DNA from: Clostridia bacterium
Lineage (GTDB): Bacteria; Bacillota_A; Clostridia; Peptostreptococcales; Anaerovoracaceae
DNA: 13,033 nucleotides
Reading direction: 5' to 3'
NCBI GenBank assembly: GCA_024403175.1
Contig: JAKSSI010000013.1
Span: 1-13,033, forward strand
Under the pieces are notes generated by a model. It saw only the letters and a program-made list of their open reading frames with translations, ran no database searches and was not told the DNA's origin. Of this stretch, positions 1 through 7,478 are shown piece by piece (within the stretch, counting starts at the first letter, position 1; the number at the start of each line of letters is the position of its first letter). The position numbers and the translations under genes were made by a program.

Positions 1-49
1 CAACGGAGGACTTTCTTCTGCCTGTGCCGGCATACTGCATTTTTGCCAT
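1..49 (-). CDS. rpsI: 30S ribosomal protein S9, N-terminal fragment (cut by window edge)
   Basis: Only the first 16 codons are inside the window, reading MAKMQYAGTGRRKSSV. The YAGTGRRKSSV stretch is the conserved start of bacterial S9, a small-subunit protein whose C-terminal tail reaches the P-site tRNA. The start is the ATG at 49-47, preceded by AGGAGGT at 63-57 with a 7-nt spacer. The gene lies 16 nt after the rplM stop on the same strand, which is the usual L13-S9 order, so it is almost certainly co-transcribed from the rplM promoter. The rest of the gene is off the left edge. Identification rests on few residues, but neighbour and motif agree. Confidence 0.93.
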   Translation of the reverse strand, partial: MAKMQYAGTGRRKSSV

Positions 50-65
50 TTAAGTTACCTCCTAA

Positions 66-491
66 TTAAAAGTTCCAAATTTCTGGCTTCTGAGCTTCAT
101 GCTTATGGTTTGCATCAGCATAAATCTTGAGCTTCTTGAACATCTGTCTTCCGAGTGGTCCCTTTGGCATCATACCCTTAACTGCATGGCGGATAACCTT
201 TGTGGAATCCTTAGCCATCATTTCGTTAAAAGATGCTTCCTTGAGTCCGCCTGGGAAACCAGAGTGGTGTTCATAGATCTTATCTGTGCCCTTCTTACCT
301 GTAACCTGAATCTTGTCAGCGTTGATGATGATTACATAATCTCCGCAATCAAGGAATGGTGTGTAAGTTGGCTTCTTCTTTCCTCTGAGAATCATAGCAG
401 CTTCTGTGCAAAGTCTACCAAGTGTCTTGCCCTCGCAGTCGAGGATCCACCACTTTCTTTCGATTTCAGAAGGTTTTGCAATGTATGACAT
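66..491 (-). CDS. rplM: 50S ribosomal protein L13
   Basis: The 141-residue product matches bacterial L13 in length and in landmark stretches: [19 protein letters not shown] near the N-terminus, the [16 protein letters not shown] strand-turn at about 50-65, and [23 protein letters not shown] at about 102-124. L13 is an early-assembly protein of the large subunit that binds 23S rRNA. The ATG at 491-489 follows AAGGAGGT (504-497) with a 5-nt spacer, a very strong ribosome binding site. It is the first gene of an operon with rpsI, 16 nt downstream. A consensus promoter and a leader of about 125 nt with several hairpins precede it, suggesting the autogenous control known for L13 leaders in Firmicutes. 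Nothing in the protein looks abnormal. Confidence 0.98.
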   Translation of the reverse strand: MSYIAKPSEIERKWWILDCEGKTLGRLCTEAAMILRGKKKPTYTPFLDCGDYVIIINADKIQVTGKKGTDKIYEHHSGFPGGLKEASFNEMMAKDSTKVIRHAVKGMMPKGPLGRQMFKKLKIYADANHKHEAQKPEIWNF

Positions 492-618
492 TTTATACCT
501 CCTTGTCTACTTGCTTGCCTTTCGGCAACACGTTCGGCGCCTACTCTGATGTTAATGTCGAGCATCATTTTCAGCACTGTTAAAAAATATTTAACTGCAA
601 CCCTAATCTTAGGACGCA
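492..618 (-). promoter_or_regulatory. Structured 5' leader of rplM, candidate L13 leader RNA
   Basis: From the predicted transcription start (about 618) to the rplM ATG there are about 125 nt with no convincing gene. The RNA can fold into several local hairpins: CCTA-AGAT-TAGG (612-601), GTTAAA-tattt-TTTAAC (595-579), GATG...CATC (566-548) and TTGCC-GAAA-GGCAA (528-515), the last just upstream of the ribosome binding site. Firmicutes are known to carry an L13 leader motif in front of rplM that is thought to bind L13. Position and size fit, but I could not test the sequence against the family covariance model. Confidence 0.5.
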
Positions 619-624
619 CCGATG

Positions 625-653
625 ATAATACTATCATATAGAAAGATTGTCAA
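625..653 (-). promoter_or_regulatory. Sigma-A type promoter of the rplM-rpsI operon
   Basis: On the minus strand TTGACA (653-648) is separated by exactly 17 nt from TATTAT (630-625), essentially a consensus housekeeping promoter. Transcription would start near 618. It lies between the end of the ABC ATPase gene (711) and the rplM leader, so the ribosomal operon does not depend on readthrough from the importer genes. I saw no convincing terminator in 654-710. Confidence 0.85.
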
Positions 654-710
654 TAGGTTTTTGCACATTTAATGTCCTTTAAGGCTTGCTATTTCAATGT
701 TTTTGGGGAC

Positions 711-1502
711 TTAGTCGCCTAAAACAGCTGAATCGGATACATCTCCGCCCACTGCATGGAACTTTGCGAGAAGATCTGCTACTGTAAGAGACTTCTTTTC
801 TTCGCCTCTTGCATCGAAGATAATTCTTCCCTGATTCATCATAACGAGTCTGTTACCATAGTCAATAGCATTCTGCATATTATGAGTTACCATAAGTGTT
901 GTAAGGTTATTATCTTTGACTACTCTGTCGGAAATTTCAAGTACTGTAGCAGCTGTCTTTGGGTCGAGCGCTGCAGTGTGTTCGTCTAAAAGAAGAAGCT
1001 GAGGTCTTTTAATAGTAGCCATAATGAGTGTGAGAGCTTGCCTTTGGCCACCTGAAAGAAGACCTACCTTAGTAGAGAGTCTATTTTCAAGACCAAGGCC
1101 AAGTACAGACAGAGCCTCCTTAAACATTTCTCTTTCTTTGTTTGTAATACCCCACTTTAAACTGCGCTTCTGGCCACGTCTTAAAGCGATGGCAAGGTTT
1201 TCTTCAATCCACATGTCAGGAGCAGTACCCATCATAGGATCCTGGAATACACGGCCAATGTACTTAGCACGCTTATGTTCTGGCATGTTTGTTATATCAA
1301 CTCCATCAATAACGATAGAGCCTGAGTCAACCGGGAATGTTCCCGAGATTGCGTTCATTGCTGTAGATTTTCCAGCACCGTTTCCGCCGATTACTGTTAC
1401 AAAATCGCCGTCTTCAAGAGTAATGCTGTAATCATTTAAAGCAACTTTTTCGTTGACTGTTCCTTTGTTAAAGGTTTTAAAAACATTTTTTACTTCGAGC
1501 AT
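711..1502 (-). CDS. ABC importer ATP-binding protein (TrpZ-like)
   Basis: The 263-residue protein is a single ABC ATPase domain. Walker A is GGNGAGKS (39-46), the Q-loop glutamine is at about 87 (VFQDP), the signature is LSGGQ (149-153), Walker B is LLLLDE (169-174) and the switch histidine is in MVTHNM (207). It would hydrolyse ATP on the cytoplasmic face to drive the permease encoded just upstream. The start ATG (1502-1500) overlaps the permease stop in a TAATG arrangement, so the two are translationally coupled. The set lipoprotein-permease-ATPase corresponds to the ABC_sub_bind importers, of which the streptococcal TrpXYZ tryptophan system is a studied example. The substrate here cannot be read from the ATPase. 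It is the last gene of the operon, and I see no clear terminator after it. Confidence 0.93.
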   Translation of the reverse strand: MLEVKNVFKTFNKGTVNEKVALNDYSITLEDGDFVTVIGGNGAGKSTAMNAISGTFPVDSGSIVIDGVDITNMPEHKRAKYIGRVFQDPMMGTAPDMWIEENLAIALRRGQKRSLKWGITNKEREMFKEALSVLGLGLENRLSTKVGLLSGGQRQALTLIMATIKRPQLLLLDEHTAALDPKTAATVLEISDRVVKDNNLTTLMVTHNMQNAIDYGNRLVMMNQGRIIFDARGEEKKSLTVADLLAKFHAVGGDVSDSAVLGD

Positions 1503-2398
1503 TACTGAATACTTCCTTTCTTAAGCTTAGGTGCGGAGAGGAATATAGCTACGATAATAGCTGTGAAGAGCTTAAGATCGTTTGTGTTAAGACCAAGTGT
1601 CAGTACGAACTGAAGCACCAGGTAGTAAATTACTGCGCCGAATACTACTGCAAGCATTCTGAGCGCCCAATTCTTAAATATACGACCGAAAATTACTTCG
1701 CCGATAATTACTGCGGCAAGGCCGATTACGATAGCACCACGACCCATATTGATGTCTGCAGCACCCTGATACTGAGCAAGCAGTGAACCAGAAAGAGCAA
1801 CAAGACCATTTGCAAGCATAAGGCCGAATACTGTCATTACATTTGTGTTAATTCCCTGAGCCTTTGCCATTCTTACGTTGTTACCTGTGCCTCTAAATGC
1901 ACAACCGATTTCTGTGCCATAGAAAGCATAAAGAATCATTATTATGAGTGGAATAGCAATTACAAGGAAAATTAGAGGGTTGTTTGCGTTAAGACTTCTT
2001 ACGAATCTCTGGGAAACAACGAGTGGATATTTGTCTACACTGATAGGTGTATTTGACTTGCTTGCCATAATTCTAAGGTTAATAGAATAGAGGGAAAGCT
2101 GTGTCAGAATACCTGCCAAGATGGCAGGTATTCCGCACTTTGTGTGTAATAATCCAGTTACTAAACCACAGAGCATGCCTACAACAAAAGCGCAGAACAT
2201 AGAAAGTGGTACATTTACTCCGCTTCTTGCAAGCATTACACAAACGGCACCGCCGGTGGCAATAGAACCATCAACAGTAAGGTCTGATACATTAAGGACT
2301 CTAAAGGTAATATGTACACCCAGAGCCATAATGCCCCATATTAAGCCCTGAGCAACTGCCCCAGGGAGAGCTGCGAAAAATACGCTAAAAATGTGCAT
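1502..2398 (-). CDS. ABC importer permease, LivH/BPD_transp_2 type (TrpY-like)
   Basis: This 298-residue, strongly hydrophobic protein has many predicted membrane segments (roughly 8-10). It carries the LivH/RbsC-like permease pattern: ALGVHITFRVLNVSDLTVDGSIATGGAV near residues 26-53, FRGTGNNVRMAKAQGIN (about 168-184, the likely cytoplasmic loop that contacts the ATPase) and a helix beginning LANGLVALSGSLLAQYQG. It forms the membrane channel for the substrate delivered by the lipoprotein. The ATG at 2398-2396 has GGAG about 7 nt upstream. It lies 55 nt after the lipoprotein gene, and its stop overlaps the ATPase start by one base. Family assignment is firm; substrate is inferred only from the neighbouring binding protein. 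Confidence 0.92.
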   Translation of the reverse strand: MHIFSVFFAALPGAVAQGLIWGIMALGVHITFRVLNVSDLTVDGSIATGGAVCVMLARSGVNVPLSMFCAFVVGMLCGLVTGLLHTKCGIPAILAGILTQLSLYSINLRIMASKSNTPISVDKYPLVVSQRFVRSLNANNPLIFLVIAIPLIIMILYAFYGTEIGCAFRGTGNNVRMAKAQGINTNVMTVFGLMLANGLVALSGSLLAQYQGAADINMGRGAIVIGLAAVIIGEVIFGRIFKNWALRMLAVVFGAVIYYLVLQFVLTLGLNTNDLKLFTAIIVAIFLSAPKLKKGSIQ

Positions 2399-2453
2399 AA
2401 TTTACTCCATTCGTTTAGTAAGGGAAATTTCTTAATTTGCTTTGCCAGATAAA

Positions 2454-3437
2454 TTACTCAATAGCAACGTATCCTGCAGGAGCTGTGAGGCCATAAGCAG
2501 CACAGAGTTCCTTGTTGTACTTCTGTGTCTGTGTAGCAGCATATCCGATAGGCATCTTTGTGATGTCAGCGCCATTAGCAAGGATTTCTGCAGCCATCTT
2601 ACCTGTAGCAACACCAAGGTCATAGTAAGAAATGGAAAGTGTTGCAACACCGCAACCTGCACAGATACCCTCTTCGCCAGCGATTACTGGAATCTTAGCT
2701 GGTTCTACAACGTTTCTGATTGTTTCAGCATTGTCTGCGCATGTGTTGTCTGTTGGAACGTAGATAACGTCTACTTCGGAGCAAGCCTTAGCTGTTACTG
2801 CGGAGAGATCGTTGGAGTCTGCGAATGCATATTCCTTGGATTCGATTCCGAGCTTCTTGAGTTCATCAGCAACTGTAACTACCTGATACTTGGAGTTAGC
2901 TTCTGCGGAGCAGTAAAGAAGACCAACTGTCTTAGCAGCTGGGAACCATTCCTTAATCATTGCAGCCTGCTTATCAAGAGGAGCAAGGTCGGAGGTACCG
3001 GAAATGTTTCTGCCTACAACGCCTGTGAAGGTAGCGAGATCAAGAGCAACGCCGTATTCTGTTACGGATGTACCAAGGATTGGAACGTCCTTTGTAGCTT
3101 CTGCAGCAGCCTGAAGAGCTGGTGTAGCGTTAGCCATGATGAGGTCTACCTTCTTGGAAAGAAGTGTGTTTACAACTGTTGTGCATGTGGAAAGGTCTCC
3201 GGATGCAACCTGTACATCGAATGTAACCTTGTCGCCAAGAGCTTCCTTAAGAGCATCCTGGAATCCCTGTGTAGCAGCGTCGAGAGCTGGGTGAGCTACG
3301 AGCTGGCAAACACCAACTGTGAACTTCTTTTCTTCTGGCTTTGGCTGTTCCTGCGGCTGTGGATCAGCCTTCTTGCCGCAAGCTGCAAAGCTGAATACCA
3401 TGCAGAGAGCAAGTACGATTGATAATACTTTTTTCAT
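2454..3437 (-). CDS. ABC importer substrate-binding lipoprotein, ABC_sub_bind family (TrpX-like)
   Basis: The product is 327 residues. A lipoprotein signal peptide MKKVLSIVLALCMVFSFAAC ends in a lipobox with Cys20 as the predicted lipidated residue. A Pro/Glu/Lys-rich linker follows, then a periplasmic-binding fold starting VGVCQLVAHPALDAATQGF. The motifs QLVAHPALD, GTSVTEYGVAL and VGLLYCSAEANS are typical of the ABC_sub_bind family (PF04392), which includes the tryptophan-binding TrpX. It would capture substrate outside the membrane and pass it to the permease. I chose the ATG at 3437 because it follows AAGGAG (spacer 8 nt) and begins the signal peptide; an upstream in-frame start at 3584 would run through the promoter and hairpin. 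The substrate may be tryptophan or another small molecule and is not proven. Confidence 0.93.
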   Translation of the reverse strand: MKKVLSIVLALCMVFSFAACGKKADPQPQEQPKPEEKKFTVGVCQLVAHPALDAATQGFQDALKEALGDKVTFDVQVASGDLSTCTTVVNTLLSKKVDLIMANATPALQAAAEATKDVPILGTSVTEYGVALDLATFTGVVGRNISGTSDLAPLDKQAAMIKEWFPAAKTVGLLYCSAEANSKYQVVTVADELKKLGIESKEYAFADSNDLSAVTAKACSEVDVIYVPTDNTCADNAETIRNVVEPAKIPVIAGEEGICAGCGVATLSISYYDLGVATGKMAAEILANGADITKMPIGYAATQTQKYNKELCAAYGLTAPAGYVAIE

Positions 3438-3462
3438 TTGTTTTTCTCCTTTACAATAAGAA

Positions 3463-3483
3463 ACCCACCGTACCACGGTGGGT
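3463..3483. promoter_or_regulatory. Perfect 9-bp inverted repeat in the leader of the ABC operon
   Basis: ACCCACCGT and ACGGTGGGT form a perfect G+C-rich stem with a 3-nt loop. Read on the plus strand it is followed by CCTTTTTT, a classical intrinsic-terminator shape. Read on the minus strand it is followed by TTCTTATT, a weaker U-rich tract. It sits between the predicted promoter (3530-3502) and the ribosome binding site of the lipoprotein gene, so operon transcripts must pass through it. It may act as a terminator for upstream argGH-MFS readthrough, an attenuator, an mRNA-stabilising 5' hairpin or a DNA operator. Confidence 0.75.
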
Positions 3484-3501
3484 CCTTTTTTATTCTTATA
3501 T

Positions 3502-3530
3502 ACTTTAGCACCTAACAGTGTTGAAGTCAA
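3502..3530 (-). promoter_or_regulatory. Promoter of the ABC importer operon
   Basis: On the minus strand TTGACT (3530-3525) and TAAAGT (3507-3502) are 17 nt apart. A TG one base upstream of the -10 element gives an extended -10. Transcription would start near 3495, about 12 nt before the inverted repeat. The promoter lies just beyond the MFS stop codon (3553), giving the importer its own transcript. Confidence 0.7.
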
Positions 3531-3552
3531 GTAAAAAACAGGGTTTGGACCG

Positions 3553-4737
3553 CTATTTCTTGGTTTTTGCCATAGCCGAAGCAATGCACTGTGCGACCCC
3601 TGTTATAGCTGCTAAATAGAACACAAATTGAGGACCAACATTGTCCCAAATAAGACCCATTACTGGGGAAACCATAATTGCTACAACATGGTCTAATGAA
3701 AGTCCTGCAGAGAAGCTCATTGTAACGTCTTCCTTGCAAAGAGCTAGGCTCTTCATAAGGTAGGAATGAACAATGGCAAACTTGTCGAATGTAGCGCAGA
3801 GCAGATAAGCAACATATACAAGTGCGCTATTACCAAGTGTGCCTGCCACAAGACTTTTAGCAACAAGTCCCATTACTACGAATATTACGACAATAAAGCA
3901 ACCCTCAACTACAAGAAGCTTCTTAACGCCCCATTTATCAAGCATCTTACCGATTATTACGGATACAAATACGCCGATAAAGTGGGTCGCAATGGCAAGG
4001 AGCGCCATTGTTCCGGCATCTTTTCCAAGAAGATTTACTATTACCCATGGTGCAAAAACAATTTTGATACGCTTTTGTGTACCATATGCACAAGTAACTA
4101 CGTAGTATGGAATATATTCTTTTTTAAGAACGATCTTTTTAGATGTTGTTTCAGGATTGTCCTCAACCTGTTTTGACAGATAGAAGAGTATTCCGCATGC
4201 AACAGCACCAAATATTCCGGCTAAAACATAAGATGGAATTATAGGCTTTGCATAAGTGAAAAATCCTGATCTAAAACCAACAAATACTAAAAGCGATGCG
4301 ATAAGTGAACCTGCTGTTTGAATGCTCTTGTATTTACCAAGTGCCAAACCTTCTTTGCCAGGCTCTGCAAACTTTAAAGATAAAGATTCAAAGAGCGGCA
4401 TATAAAGGTGTTCGCCTATGCTCTGGATAAAGAGGAAGGCAAGCATTACCGCATATGTTGGAGTTAAAAGACCAAGGCAGAGCATTCCCACAAAGGAGAA
4501 AATTTCTGCAACAACGGCCTTTTTAATATTTCCAAGGCCACTTAAGAGTGCCACGATAAATACGCACAGGATACCCGGTGTTTCTCTTGGAATTTCAATG
4601 AATCCGCGCTGAGATGTAGTTACGTGGAAAACTTCGCTATAGTAGTTAGAAAATGTTCCTGATCCTAATCCTCCGTTCATAGCCACACAGAATACTGCAG
4701 CAGCAAAGAGGATATAAATTATCTTTTTATTCTTCAT
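3553..4737 (-). CDS. MFS-type transporter coupled to argGH
   Basis: This 394-residue protein has about 11-12 hydrophobic segments. Charged loops such as FRSGF and GKMLDKWGVKKLLVV (a loop of the type found between helices in the second half of MFS proteins) support the major facilitator fold. It starts 4 nt after the argH stop. The region just before the ATG has no good ribosome binding site, so translation is probably coupled to argH and the gene belongs to the argG-argH transcript. That placement suggests a substrate linked to arginine metabolism (arginine, citrulline, ornithine or a related compound) or a secreted product, but the sequence does not tell direction or substrate. I do not recognise a named family. 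No frameshift or truncation is visible, and I saw no convincing terminator directly after the stop. Confidence 0.85.
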   Translation of the reverse strand: MKNKKIIYILFAAAVFCVAMNGGLGSGTFSNYYSEVFHVTTSQRGFIEIPRETPGILCVFIVALLSGLGNIKKAVVAEIFSFVGMLCLGLLTPTYAVMLAFLFIQSIGEHLYMPLFESLSLKFAEPGKEGLALGKYKSIQTAGSLIASLLVFVGFRSGFFTYAKPIIPSYVLAGIFGAVACGILFYLSKQVEDNPETTSKKIVLKKEYIPYYVVTCAYGTQKRIKIVFAPWVIVNLLGKDAGTMALLAIATHFIGVFVSVIIGKMLDKWGVKKLLVVEGCFIVVIFVVMGLVAKSLVAGTLGNSALVYVAYLLCATFDKFAIVHSYLMKSLALCKEDVTMSFSAGLSLDHVVAIMVSPVMGLIWDNVGPQFVFYLAAITGVAQCIASAMAKTKK

Positions 4738-4741
4738 TTGA

Positions 4742-6052
4742 CTACTTTTGTCTGCGCTTTACGCAGTTGAGAAGATCGATTGCTGTAAATAAATCTTCTG
4801 CAAATAATTCTGAGTATTCCTTATAAACATCAAGAGGAAGAGTTTCCAATGTGCAGTGGTCTTTAATGCAACGAGCAACAATTGAGCCGGAAATCTTGTA
4901 GGCATCACGGAAAGGCAAACCCTTGACTACAAGATAGTCAGCTAAATCTGTTGCGTTGATAAATCCGCCTGCTGCGGCAGCCTTCATAGCATCTGCATTT
5001 ACCTTCATTGTTGAAAGCATTCCGCAGAAAATATCAAGACATGCCTTAACACTATCTACAGCATCAAAAATCTGTTCCTTATCTTCCTGCATATCTTTGT
5101 TATAGGCAAGAGGAAGAGCCTTCATTGTTGTAAACAGAGCCACCATATCGCCATAAACTCGTCCAGTTTTACCGCGAACCAGTTCGGCCATATCGGAATT
5201 CTTCTTCTGAGGCATGATTGAAGAACCTGTTGTGAATGCATCGTCTAAGGTTACAAAACCAAATTCACTGCTTGTCCAAAGAACTGTTTCTTCGGAAAGT
5301 CTTGAAAGATGCATCATGATAATTGAAATTACAGATGAAAGTTCAAGAGCAAAATCTCTATCAGAAACTCCGTCTATAGTATTTTCAATTACGCCATCGA
5401 AGCCAAGAAGTCCGGCTTCAAAGGCACGGTCTGTATTGTATGTTGTTCCTGCTAAAGCGCAGCAACCAATTGGAGACATATTAAGACGCTTCTTGCAGTC
5501 AATAAGTCTGCTAGCATCGCGCATAAACATCTGCTTATACGCACCAAGCTGAATACCAAAGGTAATAGGCTGAGCACGCTGAAGATGAGTGTAACCCGGC
5601 ATAATAGTGTCTTTGTATTCTTCTTCCTTTTCGGAAAGAATCTTAATAAGGTCTTCAATGATGGCTGAAATCTTATCTATCTCATCTCTAAGATACATTC
5701 TGATGTCTAAAGCCACCTGGTCGTTTCTGCTTCTTGCAGTGTGAAGCTTCTTTCCTGTTGTACCGATTCTTGCAGTAAGAACCTCTTCCACAAACATATG
5801 AATATCTTCAGCATTTGGGTCGAAAGTTAAAGCGCCGCTTTCGATATCGGAAAGAATGCCATTAAGGCCCTCAACTAAGAGGGCCATTTCTTCTTCAGTT
5901 ATGATTTCGCACTTAGCACGCATCTTTGCATGGGCAATACTGCCTGTAATATCTTGCTTGTACATGCGACTATCAAAGGATATAGACGAATTGAAAGAAT
6001 CCGCCATTTTATTTGTTTCACCGGATGTGCGTCCGGCCCACATTTTTGCCAT
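4742..6052 (-). CDS. argH: Argininosuccinate lyase
   Basis: The 436-residue enzyme splits argininosuccinate into arginine and fumarate, the last step of arginine synthesis, in the cytoplasm. Family landmarks are present: MWAGRTSG at the N-terminus, HTARSRNDQ (104-112), PGYTHLQRAQP with the active-site-region histidine (152-162) and the signature loop GSSIMPQKKNSD (276-287) carrying the catalytic serine. I take the ATG at 6052 as start because it gives the usual MAKMWAGR beginning and overlaps the argG stop as TAATG; the upstream in-frame ATG at 6103 lies inside argG and adds 17 unrelated residues. An AAAGG element in the end of argG can serve as ribosome binding site. Length is slightly below the usual 455-470 residues, but all catalytic parts are present. 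Confidence 0.97.
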   Translation of the reverse strand: MAKMWAGRTSGETNKMADSFNSSISFDSRMYKQDITGSIAHAKMRAKCEIITEEEMALLVEGLNGILSDIESGALTFDPNAEDIHMFVEEVLTARIGTTGKKLHTARSRNDQVALDIRMYLRDEIDKISAIIEDLIKILSEKEEEYKDTIMPGYTHLQRAQPITFGIQLGAYKQMFMRDASRLIDCKKRLNMSPIGCCALAGTTYNTDRAFEAGLLGFDGVIENTIDGVSDRDFALELSSVISIIMMHLSRLSEETVLWTSSEFGFVTLDDAFTTGSSIMPQKKNSDMAELVRGKTGRVYGDMVALFTTMKALPLAYNKDMQEDKEQIFDAVDSVKACLDIFCGMLSTMKVNADAMKAAAAGGFINATDLADYLVVKGLPFRDAYKISGSIVARCIKDHCTLETLPLDVYKEYSELFAEDLFTAIDLLNCVKRRQK

Positions 6053-7272
6053 TAAAGTAAACCTTTCTCTCTTAAAGCCTGAACCTTTGTTGGCAGACCC
6101 CAAAGATTAATAAATCCTGCAGACTGAGCCTGATCGTAATCGGATTCGCCGAATGTTACGAGGTTTTCAGAATAGAGGCTGTATGGGCTTGTTGTTCCTG
6201 CTGGAATAATGTTGCCCTTGTAGAGCTTAAGCTTTACAGAACCTGTTACATACTTGTTGGATTCGTTAGCGAAAGCAACGAGGCATTCTGTAAGTGGGCT
6301 GTACCACTTTCCGTTGTAAATCTGGTCTGCAAGAACTACAGCAAGCTTCTGCTTTTCATGGAGTGTATCCTTGTCTACTGTAAGCATTTCAAGCTGTTCG
6401 TGTGCAAAGTAAAGAATGGATCCGCCAGGAGTTTCATAAACGCCACGGTCCTTCATACCAACGAGACGGTTTTCTACGATATCGATGATACCGATACCAT
6501 TAGCTCCACCTACTTCGTTGAGCTTTTCGATAATCTTGCTAGCCTTCATCTTTTCGCCGTTAACAGCTACTGGAGCACCAGCTTCGAAATCGATTGTTAC
6601 ATATGTTGGTTCGTCTGGAGCCTTGTATGGGGAAACAGACATTTCGAGGAAGCCCGGCTTGTCGAGATCTGGTTCGTTAGCTGGATCTTCAAGGTCTAAA
6701 CCTTCGTGGCTTAAGTGCCAAAGGTTCTTATCCTTAGAATAGCTTGTTTCTCTGGAAATCTTGAGAGGAACATTGTGAGCTTCTGCGTAGTCGATTTCTT
6801 CGTCACGAGACTTAATATCCCATTCTCTCCAAGGAGCGATAATCTTCATATCAGGTGCAAAACGCTTAATTGCAAGTTCAAAACGAACCTGGTCGTTACC
6901 CTTACCTGTAGCACCGTGGCAAACAGCATCAGCGCCTTCAGCGATAGCAATTTCAGCAAGCTTCTTTCCGATAACTGGTCTTGCGAAAGCTGTACCTAAA
7001 AGGTATGTTTCGTACTTAGCATCCATCTTAAGAGAAGGAATGATAACTTCGTCTACCATTTCATCTACAAGATCTGGAACGATAAGCTTGGATGCGCCTG
7101 GCTTAAGAGCCTTTTCTTCAAGGCCTTCGAGTTCGTCAGCCTGGCCAACGTTTCCGGAAACCGCAATGATTTCAGGGTTGTTATAGTTTTCCTTGAGCCA
7201 AGGAATAATGATGGATGTATCTAATCCACCGCTGTACGCAAGTACAATTTTCTTGATATCTTTCTTTTCCAT
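6052..7272 (-). CDS. argG: Argininosuccinate synthase
   Basis: The 406-residue protein joins citrulline and aspartate at the expense of ATP to give argininosuccinate. The N-type ATP pyrophosphatase P-loop AYSGGLDTS is at 12-20, [13 protein letters not shown] at 120-132, and APWREW follows, all diagnostic of ArgG. Length matches the family. The ATG at 7272-7270 follows GGAGG with a spacer of about 8 nt. It is the first gene of argG-argH-MFS and is divergent from argF. The promoter (7342-7314) is flanked and partly covered by ArgR-type operator sequences, so repression by arginine is likely. Confidence 0.98.
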   Translation of the reverse strand: MEKKDIKKIVLAYSGGLDTSIIIPWLKENYNNPEIIAVSGNVGQADELEGLEEKALKPGASKLIVPDLVDEMVDEVIIPSLKMDAKYETYLLGTAFARPVIGKKLAEIAIAEGADAVCHGATGKGNDQVRFELAIKRFAPDMKIIAPWREWDIKSRDEEIDYAEAHNVPLKISRETSYSKDKNLWHLSHEGLDLEDPANEPDLDKPGFLEMSVSPYKAPDEPTYVTIDFEAGAPVAVNGEKMKASKIIEKLNEVGGANGIGIIDIVENRLVGMKDRGVYETPGGSILYFAHEQLEMLTVDKDTLHEKQKLAVVLADQIYNGKWYSPLTECLVAFANESNKYVTGSVKLKLYKGNIIPAGTTSPYSLYSENLVTFGESDYDQAQSAGFINLWGLPTKVQALREKGLL

Positions 7273-7313
7273 TTTATTGCCTCCGTGAATGGTGTTTTTA
7301 CATTAATGTTGGT

Positions 7314-7342
7314 AATATACTACAACCCACTGCATAAATCAA
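7314..7342 (-). promoter_or_regulatory. Promoter of argG-argH-MFS
   Basis: On the minus strand TTGATT (7342-7337) and TATATT (7319-7314) are separated by 17 nt, close to the housekeeping consensus. Transcription would begin near 7307, leaving a leader of about 35 nt with a GGAGG ribosome binding site. The -35 element lies inside a partial ARG-box (7331-7344), and a full ARG-box (7351-7364) sits just upstream. Confidence 0.78.
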
Positions 7343-7384
7343 GCGCAAAATGTATTTTTATTCAGCGATATTCATAAAAATCTT
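7331..7384. promoter_or_regulatory. ArgR-type operator cluster: strong ARG box 7351-7364 flanked by two weaker ones
   Basis: TGTATTTTTATTCA (7351-7364) matches the 14-bp palindromic core TGNATWWWWATNCA of ArgR/AhrC operators without mismatch. Weaker relatives start exactly 20 bp to each side: TGCATAAATCAAGC (7331-7344, left half good) and TTCATAAAAATCTT (7371-7384, central part good). ArgR hexamers bind paired boxes about 20-21 bp apart, so this spacing supports function. The array covers the argG -35 element and touches the argF -35 element. The regulator gene itself is not in the window. Confidence 0.7.
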
Positions 7385-7410
7385 GACTTATTACATATTA
7401 ATGTTATCAT
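7383..7410 (+). promoter_or_regulatory. Promoter of argF
   Basis: TTGACT (7383-7388) is followed after 16 nt by TATCAT (7405-7410), giving a start near 7417 and a leader of about 60 nt. The ribosome binding site AGAGGA (7463-7468) stands about 10 nt before the argF ATG. ARG-box-like sequences lie on both sides, one overlapping the predicted transcription start. Confidence 0.7.
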
Positions 7411-7413
7411 ATT

Positions 7414-7427
7414 TGCATACATATTCA
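7414..7427. promoter_or_regulatory. ARG box at the argF transcription start
   Basis: TGCATACATATTCA keeps both half-sites of the TGNATWWWWATNCA core; only the central C departs from the W positions. It covers the predicted argF start point, a usual place for repression. A further half-site, ATGCA at 7454-7458 within TCACATTTTATGCA, lies downstream and is weaker. Confidence 0.6.
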
Positions 7428-7478
7428 GTTTTAGTTAATTTTATTCACATTTTATGCATTTTAGAGGATTTTATACAC

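Noticed and set aside
392..637. Minus-strand open frame across the rplM leader
   Set aside because: It starts on the promoter -10 region, overlaps rplM in another frame and shows no family features; the stretch is better explained as leader RNA.
654..710. Terminator behind the ABC ATPase gene
   Set aside because: Only a 4-bp ACAT/ATGT stem is present and no T-run follows it.
2442..3422. Long open frame on the plus strand (326 codons) opposite the lipoprotein gene
   Set aside because: It is the antisense shadow of a clear ABC_sub_bind gene; its product is an unstructured cysteine- and serine-rich sequence with no family features.
3438..3540. T-box riboswitch, suggested by GTGGTAC in the hairpin
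   Set aside because: The leader is far too short for stem I and a specifier loop, and the similarity follows from the palindrome itself.
3438..3584. N-terminal extension of the lipoprotein gene
   Set aside because: It would translate the promoter and the inverted repeat and put 49 residues before an otherwise perfect signal peptide.
6053..6103. Upstream start for argH inside argG
   Set aside because: The TAATG overlap start at 6052 gives the normal ArgH N-terminus; the extra 17 residues are the argG end read in another frame.
7350..7478. Upstream start for argF
   Set aside because: The extension lies over promoter and operators; the ATG at 7479 has its own AGAGGA site and gives the family N-terminus.
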